A stretch of DNA of 64,000 nt from Limisphaera sp026417315 (lineage in GTDB: Bacteria > Verrucomicrobiota > Verrucomicrobiia > Limisphaerales > Limisphaeraceae). The position numbers and the translations under genes are program-made. Position 1 is the first letter of the stretch. Each line of letters starts with the position of its first letter. The stretch is from positions 744,001 through 808,000 of the forward strand of contig NZ_JBMVQY010000001.1 of assembly GCF_049537125.1 (NCBI RefSeq), given 5' to 3'. The notes under the pieces are model-generated. The model worked only from the letters and a program-made list of their open reading frames with translations, was not told where the DNA came from and did no database searches. Shown in pieces: positions 55,501-63,053 of this stretch.

Positions 55501-56137
55501 CCCGCTGGCCTTCCATGACCGTCGTGTTGGTCGGTTGCTGCCGGATGACGGGCGGCGTCAGTGCAATGCCGTAGGGCACGAAATACCGCGCGGGGATGGG
55601 CCCTTCGTCCACCCCATCGGGGCGGAGCCAGCGCACGGCCAGGTTGTCTCCGCCGCCTCCTTCCTTCTGCAGGGCCGCGATGTAATAGTACTGGCCCGCC
55701 ACCAGGCGGACCGGCGCAGACTGTTGGTTCGGCTCCTTGTCCCACTGGCGGGAATCGGTCCAGCCCGAAACCCAGGCGATCAAGCGGCGATTGGCCGGAG
55801 AGGTATCGGTGCTGAGCCACAGTTCTCCCTGATCATCGCTGGCGATCCAGAATATGTAGTCGCCGGTCACCGGGGGGGACACGTACCCGTGCATGCGCTG
55901 GCCGTAATTGTCCAGCGCATTCACCGGCGCTTCAAAAAAGTCCGTGACGTAGTTGGTGGAGGTCGGATTGTTCGGAAACGCGGGGGCGTTGGTCAGATCC
56001 GGAATCGAAGATCCCGGCAGCCCTTCCCACACCTCCCGGAGGAGTCCCTGTGCCATGCCGCTTCCCGCAAGCCCCAGCCACAACCACAGCAAGCCTTCGA
56101 TTGCCACGACCCGGCACCGAAACGGTCGTCTCCTCAT
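46517..56137 (-). CDS. giant secreted multidomain protein (PA14, Ig, LTD repeats, CotH-like)
   Basis: A 3206-residue exported protein. Rough domain order: signal peptide (1-30); PA14-like (30-190); Ig-like (195-280); SwmB-like (283-380); concanavalin-like (395-555); three lamin-tail domains (587-720, 744-860, 876-1020; each begins like VVINEIMYHP); carbohydrate-binding-like (1045-1170); a beta domain (1215-1310); a CotH-kinase-like domain (1330-1690, with WVLIPWDIDFTFGLGD). Three more LTDs (from 1784, 1956, 2112), four cadherin-like repeats (2260-2645, each with VDEG), LTDs at 2650 and 2985 flanking a beta domain, and a C-terminal domain ending FYRVILP complete it. The ATG at 56137 starts the signal peptide; a GTG at 56161 is also in frame. 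Probably a cell-surface or matrix protein; no sorting signal is recognised. Confidence 0.93.
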   Translation of the reverse strand: MRRRPFRCRVVAIEGLLWLWLGLAGSGMAQGLLREVWEGLPGSSIPDLTNAPAFPNNPTSTNYVTDFFEAPVNALDNYGQRMHGYVSPPVTGDYIFWIASDDQGELWLSTDTSPANRRLIAWVSGWTDSRQWDKEPNQQSAPVRLVAGQYYYIAALQKEGGGGDNLAVRWLRPDGVDEGPIPARYFVPYGIALTPPVIRQQPTNTTVMEGQRAVFVVQLVNPEMVSYRWQRNFVDLPGATGPVLEYGPVRLTDHGAQFRVIATNSQGSVTSAVAVLTVTPDTIPPQLLAARNEGRTQVRVWFSEPMAAPGATNPANYRLDRGRGVVAAQYGADASQILLITTELAYGETYTLTVSNLFDQAATPNPLPPGSQVQFTAYEFVPQNIGNPALPGNTVSVPGGVDVSGSGSTIGGASDQFHFGWQERTGDFDLEVRVAGLTVPDPFVRAGLMARETLEASARFAAAFAGSVQLGCFFQARLTNGSTAILSSPRSGVAVNYPYTWLRLRRSGSTLTGFASLDGQTWTQLGTATLSGLSNRLYVGFAVCSDATNAVALARFRDFGPTRSQVTGTTKLEREPVGPSSRTTGLIFSEIMYHPAPRTDGRNLEFIEIHNARSIFEELTGWRIGGDIEYRFPDGFVLQAGETVVIAASPDDIRAVYGITNVLGPYTGNLPNDGGRVVLFNNAGAIRLAVEYSDEPPWPAAADGAGHSLVLARPSYGENDVRAWAASELRGGSPGELDPIVPLPQKSVVINEFLAHTDDPQLDFIELYNRSNQRVDLSGLVLTDDPWTNKFRIPDGTFIEPGSHRSWDQNQLGFALNAAGETIYLLSPDGSRVLDAVRFGGQENGVSTGRSPDGSPDWRRLAWPTPGAANGPRRIEPVVINEIMYHPISEDDDDEYVELHNRGTEAVDVSGWRFVQGIDFTLPPGTMIAPGGFLVVARNRDRLLSNYAQLNAANTVGNYSGRLSNGGERLALAKPDWIVITNQSGEVSSNRIWITVAEVAYVDGGRWGLYSDGGGSSLELIDPRADPMLPSNWADSDETAKAPWTSLSITGRFDHANTSISANRLYLGLLEYGECLVDDVEVLRFGQSNVVANGGFESGSTGWVFSGNHSTSLVVSTGAVSGANCLYVRATGDMDTGPNAIRTSLTTALTLNTTNVIRARARWLAGSPQILFRIRGNGLELAGDLIVPKNLGTPGLPNSRRVANAGPAIYEVRHDPPLPEANQIVKVTCRVSDPDGVSLVRLRYRIDPSSSLTTVTMVDNGTQGDEVAGDGIYTAQLAGRSAGTLLAFRIVATDLAGASSTFPARAPQEECLIRWGDPVPFGTFAHYHLWFTSATASARTNGLDNTWRDSTLVYGNHRVIYNTGFRDKGSPYHAGRGDITAQTPADEPLLGALRRVFASTGNGGSEATGIRSQLAAWYAQQLGIPYLHAHYMRLYFNGSLFRPDIMEDLEEPNHDYAELWFPADNTGDLYKIAVWFEFQDNNRDFNATSATIERFVTVDNQYKLARYRWNWQRRTRDGDANNYRQFFDLVTALNDTSPNYVSGVLNLADMEQWMRVLCFDFAMGNWDAWTYRVGQNMYLYRPAGGRWVLIPWDIDFTFGLGDSSTTALRGGQDNTMNRAYANATFLRMNWRAYQDTINGPFRPERFQPQIDARRSILLKNGVTGLSHPSVITSWINARRSYIQSQLNAADTPTFAITSNGGNNFTSSIPAVTLDGTAPIAVATIEVNGIPYPVTWTGVRTFRIQVPLTGLTNVLQFVGRDRLGNPVPGAQTSITVYYLGAIPRPEDYVVINEIHYQPAAAEAASSFLELFNRSTTTSFDLSGYRLRGLNYTFPAGSVMQPGAYWVLVANRTAFEAVYGGGVPIFDVYPGGLADEGERIALVRPGALPGTEELVTDVRYWPRLPWPTNAAGLGSSLQLIDPAQGSWRVGNWAATPTNHPNRTTPGRANAVAETLAPFPPIWINEVMPENVNGPADGAGERDPWVELYNAGDQPVDLSGYFLTHTYTNLTLWTFPTGTVVPPRGFLLIWCDGQPQQSRSNELHASFRLTPGSGAVALTRRQGTAQTPAVVDYLEYEQLTSGRSFGSYPDGEPRQRRPFVHTTAGQPNNPEMPPVTVRINEFMASNVRSVPDPADGDYDDWLELYNAGTNEVDLSGYYLTDDLESPTKYRIPAGTRIPPGGFLLVWADEETGQTQPGGPLHANFRLSRSGEALGLFAPDGTLVDGFTFGPQQDDVSQGRFPDGADLPLYELTRPTPGAPNELAGGNRPPVFDPLPELTVDEGGLLTFTVVARDSDSGQTITYQLGGDAPATASLDPVTGQFRWTPDEADGPAVHTFTVLAVDNGTPPRTAALPVRITVREVNAAPVLPPVADAVVDEGTLWVLQLEALDPDLPPQRLTFSLAEGPEGMAVTAEGRLSWEPGLTTGGQSFRVTVRVEDDGTPPLSATRSFTVRVVDVPNPPVIPFIPALQVDEGQVFDFTVAAYDPDEPPSPLRFSLDLAPPGATIDPITGRILWPTTEADGPANHVFIVRATETLPPQDSSARTFAVWVNEVNQPPRLLPLPPLKVGEGRSVAVRAIAEDDDLPPQQFWFDLVSPPPPGMALDPVSGWLTWTVPADFGATNLVLTLRVQDDGPGLLTATQQWQLQVEVQPHLVISEIHYRPAQPGTEFIEVMNNSSRTWEPLEQVLLTGSNLVFQFPAGMQLGPGQRAVVVRNRPAFEQFYGTALPVAGTWTGTLGTAGDHLRLVRRPPSGPLQILNEVRYEAALPWPQAANGGGASLQLIDPTQNNGPVANWEAIPPSPAQPWLLFTYTQAWRYNQTGVDLGDAWRRPEYDDSAWPVGAGLLYVENAALPAPKSTPLTLGPTTFYFRTAFHHSGPVLGTRLIARVIVDDAAVIYLNGQEVLRVGFSPETPVTHGTLAERTVGDAAIETFELDSTLLRRGRNVVAAQVHQVSTGSSDIVWGMELELQLVAEPSTPGRPNSIARSLPAFPPLVLNEVSVWNTRGPVDNLGEREPWIELHHAAPWPLSLEGWYLSDSLTNLTRWPFPSGAVLPAYGFPVVWADGEAQETTAEHWHANFRLGQSSVVCLVREQPGGPAVVDYVRLPGMGADESYGSLPDGQSVQRQLFSAPSPGLPNAIFTPPLLDARVPGDGGAVEVGWVTLPGVRYQLQVTDSLQPARWRTVADLVAPGESLWFREPRSQGPRFYRVILP

Positions 56138-56401
56138 ACGCGTTTTGTCTCTGGCGGGCACTGTCGCACCCCCTGGCTCCTGGGCCTGTCAGCGCCGGGT
56201 GGGGTCCGACTCACCCCGGCCGGCAGTGCGCAGGCTGGGAAAATCTACTCAACAACCGCGCAACCAGCCAGCCCGAATTGCCGCACCGCATGGGTTCGTG
56301 GAAGCGGCTTCCGCGTCGCCTGCCATTTAAGATTGACCGGACTGTTCGGTTTGTGCCGAGATGGTAGGACCCTAGGGGATTACCGTCTGAGATTGCAGGA
56401 A

Positions 56402-59400
56402 ATGCCGAGACACGCCAGTCAGAGCGGAAACGGGCCGCGCCGCACGGCCGGCAGCAAATACGATGCACATCACTCGGTCCTGTCCCAGGCCTACGGGGCC
56501 CTGGCCGACCTGCGCCGGGAATTGTCAGACACCCCGGCCCTGGTGGCCGAACGCACCGAGCTGCTTTCCCAATTCGCCGCTTGTCCCGATCCCCAACGCG
56601 CCTGGTTGCTGCTGGAGGATTACTTCGAACGGCTCGGGCTGAGTCGCCGCGATTTTCCCGGCGACGACTGGTGGCCCAAACTGCTAGCGGCCCGCGACCA
56701 TGCCCGGCTCGAACAGCTCGCCTTCCTCTTCCTGCGCGCCAAACGTTCCCTGCCCAAAGAACTTCAACCCCACGCCAACGCCGAACGTTTCGCCCGCGCT
56801 GAACAAGACGCCCAGGAAGCCGCCCTCGTGCAGGAACTGGAGAACTGGCTGGCCCCCCGTAAACCCGCCCTCCTCGACCAACCCCGCGCCCGGCTCCGCG
56901 TGTTGGCCATGCCGCGACCCCGCCCAAACGCCCCCGGCCGACACGAGCTCCTCATCGAGTTCGCCCTCACCCGGCCCCGCACCGGCGAACGCCTCCGCTC
57001 CCTGCAGGAGATCCTCGACCTCCACACCCGCGCCGCGCACGAAGAAGAGCTCTTCGCTCCCTCGGACTGGGAATTCATCACCTGGCTGGCCCAAACCTAC
57101 AAACCACGTCGGCCCCTCGAAGAACCCCTCGTCCTGTCCGACACCGACCTGCTCCACTGGCTCACCCGCTGGGGCCACAACGGCCGGCTCGAGACACCCG
57201 ATGGCACACCCCTGCGCTTCCACGGAGCCGTCGCCGAACTCGAACCCCACTTGGAACCCTGCAACGGCGAACTCCATTTCACCCATCGCCTGCGGTGTCC
57301 CGACGGCCGGCTCCATTCCCTCGAGGGACTCTGTTTCTTCACCCAGCAACCACCCCTGGTACTGGCCGATCACGAGTTCTATCTGTTGCGGAATGTCCCG
57401 CCCGCCGGCGTCCTGGCTCACTGGGCCACACGGCGCTCCGTCCCCGTGCGCAAGCTCAGTCACCGTCTCCTTCATCACCTGCGCAAGGCGCAGCGGGGCA
57501 ACGGCACCAACTGGGACAGTCTCTTCACCACGCACGCCGCCAAACCGCAATTCGTCTTCGAGCTGCTCGAGGACTCCGTGCGCCTCCGCCTCCAGGCCCG
57601 CAGCGAACGCGACGGCAGCCTGTGGACCTGGACCGGCACGGAGTGGCGCCGGCTCAACCCGCCGGCCCCCGGAGACAAACTGGAAATCCTCGATGACCCG
57701 CGCCTGGAACCCGCCGTGCAGTGGCTCAAACAACTGGACTGGTTCTCCCCCGAGCCCGGCCTCTGGACCGGCGATCCCAACGAAAACTTTCTCAACGTCC
57801 TGGCCCGCGCCTGGCCCCAGCGTCCACCCGAGGCCGAGTACCTCGGCAACCCCGCCTTCCACCGTCTCTTCCTGCAACCGCGGAAACTTCGCCCCCGCCT
57901 GCTGGTTCGCGGCAGCGGCATCGACTGGCTGGCCGTTTCCGCCGAATGGGAAGCCGAGGGCTACCAACTCACCCAGGCCGATCTCGAACGCCTCGCCACC
58001 GCCACCACGCGCTACGTCAAACTGCCCAACGCCGGCTGGGTCGAACTCGACGTCGAGGCCGTCCAACAAGCCCACGAAACGATGGCCGATCTGGGCCTGG
58101 AAAGCCTCGCCCCCGTACCCGTGCGAATCGGGCTCGAACAAGCCGCCCACCTTGCCGACGAAGAGTTCCAGCGCTTTGCCGACACCCCGCAGGCCCGCGA
58201 ACTGCGGGAACGCCTCAAGTCCTTCCAGGGCATCCCCAGCGAACCCGTCCCCGCCGGCCTCCGGGCCGAATTGCGCCCCTACCAAAAAGCCGGGTTCGAC
58301 TTCCTCTGCCACCTCAGCCGACTCAAACTCGGCGGCATTCTGGCCGATGACATGGGCCTGGGGAAAACCCTCCAGACCCTGGCGTGGTTGCTCTGGCTCA
58401 AAGAACGCCACCCGCGCTCGCCCAAACCCTCCCTGGTCATCTGCCCCGCCTCCGTCCTGCACAACTGGCGGCGCGAAGCCGAACGCTTTACCCCCGAGCT
58501 CAGCGTCCTGGTGCTCGAGAGCGGTGCCGAGCGGCACAACCTCCGACGTCAAATCCCCCACCACGACCTCATCGTCACCAATTACGCCCTCCTCCGCCGC
58601 GACCTGGAGGCTTTGCAAAAATTCAGCTTCCGCGCCCTCGTGCTGGACGAGGCCCAGTTCATCAAAAACCCGGGCGCGCAAGTCACCCAGTCCGTCAAAC
58701 AACTCAAAGCCGACTACCGCCTGGCCCTCACCGGGACGCCCCTTGAAAACCGCCTGCTCGATCTCTGGAGCATCGTGGACTTCATCCAGCCCGGTTACCT
58801 CGGCTCCCAGGAACATTTCCTTCAAACCTACGAGCCCACCGGCAGCTCCGAGGAAGCCGCCATTGCCCAGCGCATCGCCCGACGCCGTCTCGCCGCCAAA
58901 CTGCGCCCCCTGCTCCTGCGCCGCCTCAAGAAACACGTCGCCCGCGACCTGCCCGACCGTATCGAACAACGGCGCGACTGTCCCCTGGGCGACGAACAAC
59001 GCAAACTCTACCTGGCCGAACTGCGGCGGAGCCGCGACCAGGTCATGCGGGCCGTCGAAACCCAGGGCCTGCACAAAAGCCATATGCACGTGCTGGCCGC
59101 CCTCACCCGCCTGCGCCAGATCTGTTGTCACCCGCGCTTGGTCGGCAGCGACGCCCCCAGCGGCAAAACGGAGACTCTCTTCGAGCTGCTCGACCCTCTC
59201 GTCGCCGAGGGCCAGAAAGTGCTCGTCTTCTCCCAGTTCGTTCAGATGCTCCAAATCCTCGAAGAGGAGTGCCGCAGCCACCAGATCCCCACATACCTCC
59301 TCACCGGCCAGACCAAGAACCGTCAGGAACTGGTCAGCACCTTCCAAAACGACTCGGAACCCGGCGTCTTCCTGCTCAGCCTCCGCGCCGCCGGCACCGG

Positions 59401-59668
59401 CTTGAACCTCACCAGCGCCAGCTACGTCATCCTCTACGATCCCTGGTGGAATCCCGCCGTGGAAGCCCAGGCCATCGACCGCTCCCACCGCATCGGCCAA
59501 ACCCACACCGTCAACGCGTACCGCCTCATCGCCCCCGGCACCGTCGAGGAAAAAATCTGGGAGCTCCAACAACGCAAGGCCCAGACCATTGCCGACGTTC
59601 TGGGCGAACAAGGCTTCGCCCGCAGCCTTACCCAGGCCGACCTCGAGTATCTCTTCGCCGAGGATTGA
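56402..59668 (+). CDS. SNF2-family DEAD/DEAH-box helicase
   Basis: A 1088-residue Swi2/Snf2 ATPase. The N-terminal 620 residues are a long accessory region. The RecA-like lobe 1 has LADDMGLGKTLQTLAWL (Walker A), VICPASVLHNWRREAERF, and the Walker B-type box LVLDEAQFIKNPG. Lobe 2 has LTGTPLENRLLDLWSI, LVFSQFVQMLQILEEE, LRAAGTGLNLTSASYVILYD and AIDRSHRIGQTHTVNAYRLI. This is the RapA/HepA-type bacterial layout; the partner (RNA polymerase or DNA) is not readable. The ATG at 56402 follows CAGGA. The frame extends far upstream, antisense to the giant gene, which is an artefact. It is divergent from the giant gene. Confidence 0.95.
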   Translation: MPRHASQSGNGPRRTAGSKYDAHHSVLSQAYGALADLRRELSDTPALVAERTELLSQFAACPDPQRAWLLLEDYFERLGLSRRDFPGDDWWPKLLAARDHARLEQLAFLFLRAKRSLPKELQPHANAERFARAEQDAQEAALVQELENWLAPRKPALLDQPRARLRVLAMPRPRPNAPGRHELLIEFALTRPRTGERLRSLQEILDLHTRAAHEEELFAPSDWEFITWLAQTYKPRRPLEEPLVLSDTDLLHWLTRWGHNGRLETPDGTPLRFHGAVAELEPHLEPCNGELHFTHRLRCPDGRLHSLEGLCFFTQQPPLVLADHEFYLLRNVPPAGVLAHWATRRSVPVRKLSHRLLHHLRKAQRGNGTNWDSLFTTHAAKPQFVFELLEDSVRLRLQARSERDGSLWTWTGTEWRRLNPPAPGDKLEILDDPRLEPAVQWLKQLDWFSPEPGLWTGDPNENFLNVLARAWPQRPPEAEYLGNPAFHRLFLQPRKLRPRLLVRGSGIDWLAVSAEWEAEGYQLTQADLERLATATTRYVKLPNAGWVELDVEAVQQAHETMADLGLESLAPVPVRIGLEQAAHLADEEFQRFADTPQARELRERLKSFQGIPSEPVPAGLRAELRPYQKAGFDFLCHLSRLKLGGILADDMGLGKTLQTLAWLLWLKERHPRSPKPSLVICPASVLHNWRREAERFTPELSVLVLESGAERHNLRRQIPHHDLIVTNYALLRRDLEALQKFSFRALVLDEAQFIKNPGAQVTQSVKQLKADYRLALTGTPLENRLLDLWSIVDFIQPGYLGSQEHFLQTYEPTGSSEEAAIAQRIARRRLAAKLRPLLLRRLKKHVARDLPDRIEQRRDCPLGDEQRKLYLAELRRSRDQVMRAVETQGLHKSHMHVLAALTRLRQICCHPRLVGSDAPSGKTETLFELLDPLVAEGQKVLVFSQFVQMLQILEEECRSHQIPTYLLTGQTKNRQELVSTFQNDSEPGVFLLSLRAAGTGLNLTSASYVILYDPWWNPAVEAQAIDRSHRIGQTHTVNAYRLIAPGTVEEKIWELQQRKAQTIADVLGEQGFARSLTQADLEYLFAED

Positions 59669-60082
59669 ACGAACCGCCTCGCAAACCTGCGCCCGGCACG
59701 AAAGCCATCCGGCACTTCAGGGCCACCTTTTCCACGGACACCCGGGCCCCTCCTGCGAGTCTTCACATGGCGGCACAGTCACCGGACCCGCCGGCCCGTG
59801 GCCTCCCATGAGCCTTCAGGCAGGCTGGGAAAAACCGGTGCTCGCGTCGCCCCGCAGCAGGCCAGTGCAACCCTGGACTGGTGGAGTGCGGCCGACTTTT
59901 CTCTCCCGAAATGCCCCGGCGGTTGGGAATACCCCGGCCAGGGCAACCGAGCAGGATACCGATGACGCACGCTCCTGCGGGCCTGGCGACATGAGTCTTC
60001 TTCCGATCCCTCCCCGAAGGCTTGCTGGATGACGCTGCGTGGGCTTTGGCAGCCCCCGGCCCGCACGATCGCGGCACCTGCG
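59669..60082. other. convergent intergenic region
   Basis: About 410 bases between the helicase stop and the end of the respiratory operon. A small hairpin GGGCT-TTGGC-AGCCC lies at 60043-60057 but without a T-tract on either strand. No gene or RNA is supported. Confidence 0.4.
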
Positions 60083-60688
60083 CTACTGGATCGCTTTCAA
60101 TTCCTCGGCCGTCCAGGGCTGGCTCCGGCCTGCGGTCGCCGCTTTCACCGCTTCCACCTCGGCGGCGGTGATCGCCGGAGCTTTGTTCCCCCACGCCTGC
60201 CGAATGTACGAAAGCGCGGCCGCCAGGTCCTCAGCCGACAACGCGGCGCCCATGGCCGGCATGGCCAGATTCCACACCTGGCCGTGAACCTCGATCGGGC
60301 CCACCAAACCGTGCAGAGGAATTCGAATCAAACGGCCCGGCGGCCCCACCACAAATTCCGAGCCGGCCAGCGGCGGTGCCTGACCCGGCTTGCCCGCCCC
60401 ATCCACGCCGTGACACAGCGCGCAGGTCGTCTCGTACACTACGCGACCCCGGTTCAAAAACGCGTCCGCGTCCGAAGCCGGCTGCAGGGCCGCCACGACC
60501 GTCACCGACTCAAAAGGCGCATACACCTGGGGATGAAACCACCCGCTGCGCTGGTCGAAATACAACATCCCCCAGTAAGCCAGCACTGCCAGAACGGTCA
60601 CCAGCCACATCGGCACGGTCACCGTGCCCGATCGCGCTCCCGTCCCGTTCTCGTGCGCCGTCCCTTCCCTCGAAACCCCTTCGCTCAT
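60083..60688 (-). CDS. membrane-anchored cytochrome c
   Basis: A 201-residue mono-heme c-type cytochrome. One N-terminal membrane helix (VPMWLVTVLAVLAYWGMLYF) anchors a periplasmic domain with heme motif CALCHG near residue 90. A probable Met ligand lies in LAMPAMGAALSAEDLAAALS. It is the last gene of the respiratory operon, overlapping the CcoO-like gene by 4 bases. It presumably carries electrons between alternative complex III and a terminal oxidase, or forms part of the atypical cbb3-like complex encoded by the preceding genes. Confidence 0.9.
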   Translation of the reverse strand: MSEGVSREGTAHENGTGARSGTVTVPMWLVTVLAVLAYWGMLYFDQRSGWFHPQVYAPFESVTVVAALQPASDADAFLNRGRVVYETTCALCHGVDGAGKPGQAPPLAGSEFVVGPPGRLIRIPLHGLVGPIEVHGQVWNLAMPAMGAALSAEDLAAALSYIRQAWGNKAPAITAAEVEAVKAATAGRSQPWTAEELKAIQ

Positions 60689-61578
60689 GGCTGTGCCGAA
60701 ACCGCGGTGTTCGTTTCCGTGCCGGCCCGACGTGCCGTGGGCAACTGGACCGGCGCTTCAAACAAAGCCGGCGAGGCATTCAGACTTTGCAAATAGGCCA
60801 CCAACGCCCACGCCTCCGGCCGCGGGATCACCTCCCAGCCCGGCCCCGGTCCATGGCCGGCCGGCAACACCAGCGCGTCTGCGCTCGGTCGCTCACCCGC
60901 AGGTCGCACCTCGAACAAGTACCGGTAGGGGGGCATCATCGAGCCGGGACTTTGAATCTGCGGATCCCACAGGTGGGTCAGCAACCAGCGTGGATCAGGC
61001 ACTCGCGCGCCCACATTCGCGAGATCCGGTCCCACCCGCAGCATCCCGGGCATTACCGGGTCGTCCCACAAAAAGTCTGCAGCCACACTTCGACGGCGAC
61101 CCCAGCCCCGCTCCAAATCCGGCCCCACCGGCCGAACGGTCACCACCGCCTTCGCTCCGGTGACTTCGATCTGGCGTCGGGCCCGGTCCGCCTCGGCCAC
61201 CTCCACACCCTCCAGCACTTGAAAGGGCAAACGGGTCACCGCCTCGGCCACGCGGACGCGACTCCACTGCGGCGCCACGGTGAGAATCGCTTCGACCAAC
61301 TCGGTCAAATTCGTCCCCGCTTCGGTCACCGCCAGCCCCACCGAAACAGCCTTCTGCCGCACCTGCTGACTGTGACAGGTGTAACAACCCTCGGAGCGGT
61401 AAACCTCCCGCCCCTGGGCCGCCAAACCGGGCCGGGCCACGGGATAAAGCTGCTTGTCCGGCACCGTGGTTGTCTCCTTCTGCTGCCCCAGTTGGACCTG
61501 GGGATACCAGACCAGACCGCACCAGGAACCGGTGAGGCCCAGCAGGGACACGACGAACACCCACGCACCCCGGTTCAT
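60685..61578 (-). CDS. cbb3-type oxidase subunit II (CcoO-like) cytochrome c
   Basis: A 297-residue protein with an N-terminal membrane helix (GAWVFVVSLLGLTGSWCGLV) and one heme-c site (GREVYRSEGCYTCHSQQVR). A CcoO-like C-terminal half follows with VGPDLANVGARVPDPRWLLT and MMPPYRYLF, whose Met is the likely sixth ligand. A stretch between the heme site and GPDLANVG (about 60 residues, rich in V, E and A) is not typical of CcoO and may be an inserted domain. The ATG at 61578 has a strong GGAGGAGG Shine-Dalgarno and overlaps the stop of the subunit I-like gene (ATGA). In true cbb3 oxidases CcoO feeds electrons to CcoN; here the partner lacks its heme ligands. Confidence 0.88.
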   Translation of the reverse strand: MNRGAWVFVVSLLGLTGSWCGLVWYPQVQLGQQKETTTVPDKQLYPVARPGLAAQGREVYRSEGCYTCHSQQVRQKAVSVGLAVTEAGTNLTELVEAILTVAPQWSRVRVAEAVTRLPFQVLEGVEVAEADRARRQIEVTGAKAVVTVRPVGPDLERGWGRRRSVAADFLWDDPVMPGMLRVGPDLANVGARVPDPRWLLTHLWDPQIQSPGSMMPPYRYLFEVRPAGERPSADALVLPAGHGPGPGWEVIPRPEAWALVAYLQSLNASPALFEAPVQLPTARRAGTETNTAVSAQP

Positions 61579-63029
61579 CGGCCCACCTCCTCCTGTGTTA
61601 CCGGTGCCAGCGCCAAGGCTCGCCAATGTCTCCACTGCGCCCCGGCCACCCCGACAATCACAATCCCCAGGTTCACCGCAAACAACAGCGTTCCCATCCA
61701 CCAAACCAGATCACCGACCGTGCTCATCCGGAGGGCCATCAGCGTGCGCTTCAACACCTCCACATTTGAGACCGCGGCATCCTGCCAAGCCAGGCCTTGT
61801 TGCACCCCGGCCACGGCCAGAGATCCGGCGCTCACAACCAGGCCCACGACGGCACACCAAAAGTGCCAGCGCACTCCGCCTCCCCCGCCGGGCAGTCCGC
61901 ACGCATGTCGCAGCCATGCGTACAGCGCAGCCACGGACGCCAACCCCAGCCAGCCATGCACCTGCAGGTTCTGTTGTGCGAGGCCCCACCAGGTAAACTC
62001 CAGCACCGCACCCGGACCCGGCACGTGCAGCAAGAGCTTCATGACCGAAGCCACCGTGAATGCCAGAAACGCAGCCATGGCAAACCGCCCGGCTCCATCG
62101 GACCAAAGTTGTCCACAACGCTCCCGCGTGGATCCCCACCCGTTCAGCCAGGCGGCCAGCCAGGGCACCACGCTCAGCACCGCCGCCACCGTTCCCACCG
62201 TGGGCAACCAGGCGGGCACGGCCGCACCCGGCGGCACACACGCCCAACTGGTGAACACCAACAGCCCGAAGAACGTCAGCATCGCGTAGTACCGGCTGTA
62301 CAAGGGCCGCCCTGTCCAGATCGGCAACCAACCCCAAACCAACCCCAGCGCCAACATCGTTCCGACGACACCCTGCAGATTCCATTGAAACCACCAATCG
62401 ACCACCGCCTGGGTCATGCCCCGGACCGGATGCAAGCCCAACAACACCCAGGCCGTCGAGATCGCCCAGGCCATCCAGAACAGTCCGGCCAGCAAAAACC
62501 AGTGCGGCGGCTCCAGCAAGCGGTCTTGTCGCCGGTGCAACGTGGCCAGGGCGGACACACCCAGCAGCACCAGCCCGGGCCCCGACACCCACACTGCGTA
62601 GGCGGGCAATCCCCAACCATCATGGCCGGTGGCGTCACCCGAAAGGATTCCCAACACACCCACCAGAATCCCCAGATGCCAGAGCTTGGCCCCCAGAAAC
62701 GCGAGCCCTCCCCAGGCAATACGCGAGCGACCCGACCAGGCCAACCAGCCCAGCAGAGCACCCAACGCCAACGGAATGACACCGCCAAACCAGCCCGCCT
62801 GCGTGGCTGCGACGCGCACGCGACCGTACGTCAACCATGGTGCATCCGCCAGAAAGCCCGGCCCGTGGAATTTGATCGAGGCCACGAGGGCCAGCGCTCC
62901 GGCCACCACCCACCAAAACGCGGCCCCCGCCGCCCAGGCCATCACCGGCCAGAAATCCGCAGATGCGGCGGCGACGGGGCGCGGGGTGGACCTGGCCACG
63001 AGAATCGGCTCCTCCAACGCCTGTTTCAT
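61575..63029 (-). CDS. cbb3 oxidase subunit I (CcoN) homologue lacking heme and CuB ligands
   Basis: A 484-residue membrane protein with about 12-14 hydrophobic helices. Aligned by eye with CcoN, scaffold motifs remain (LTYGRVRV, VVDWWFQWNLQG, GRPLYSRYYAM, WLNGW, GWLGLASVAALYA). The positions of the six ligand histidines read A75, W216, P266, P267, Q352 and N354, and the cross-linked tyrosine position reads T260. H358 is nearby but at a different register. It therefore should bind neither heme b, heme b3 nor CuB. The ATG at 63029 (preceded in frame by a GTG at 63032) follows GGAG. It is embedded in an ACIII operon and coupled by 4-base overlap to the CcoO-like gene. Confidence 0.85.
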   Translation of the reverse strand: MKQALEEPILVARSTPRPVAAASADFWPVMAWAAGAAFWWVVAGALALVASIKFHGPGFLADAPWLTYGRVRVAATQAGWFGGVIPLALGALLGWLAWSGRSRIAWGGLAFLGAKLWHLGILVGVLGILSGDATGHDGWGLPAYAVWVSGPGLVLLGVSALATLHRRQDRLLEPPHWFLLAGLFWMAWAISTAWVLLGLHPVRGMTQAVVDWWFQWNLQGVVGTMLALGLVWGWLPIWTGRPLYSRYYAMLTFFGLLVFTSWACVPPGAAVPAWLPTVGTVAAVLSVVPWLAAWLNGWGSTRERCGQLWSDGAGRFAMAAFLAFTVASVMKLLLHVPGPGAVLEFTWWGLAQQNLQVHGWLGLASVAALYAWLRHACGLPGGGGGVRWHFWCAVVGLVVSAGSLAVAGVQQGLAWQDAAVSNVEVLKRTLMALRMSTVGDLVWWMGTLLFAVNLGIVIVGVAGAQWRHWRALALAPVTQEEVGR

Positions 63030-63053
63030 CACTCCGTAGGCAAACGCTCCCTG

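Noticed and set aside
55016..56401. Long plus-strand open frame upstream of the SNF2 helicase
   Set aside because: It is antisense to the giant secreted protein and its translation has no domain; the helicase starts at 56402.
56684..59611. 975-codon minus-strand frame
   Set aside because: Antisense to the SNF2 helicase; composition follows the codon pattern of the opposite strand.
60043..60057. Hairpin GGGCT-TTGGC-AGCCC as terminator of the respiratory operon
   Set aside because: Short stem and no T-tract on either strand.
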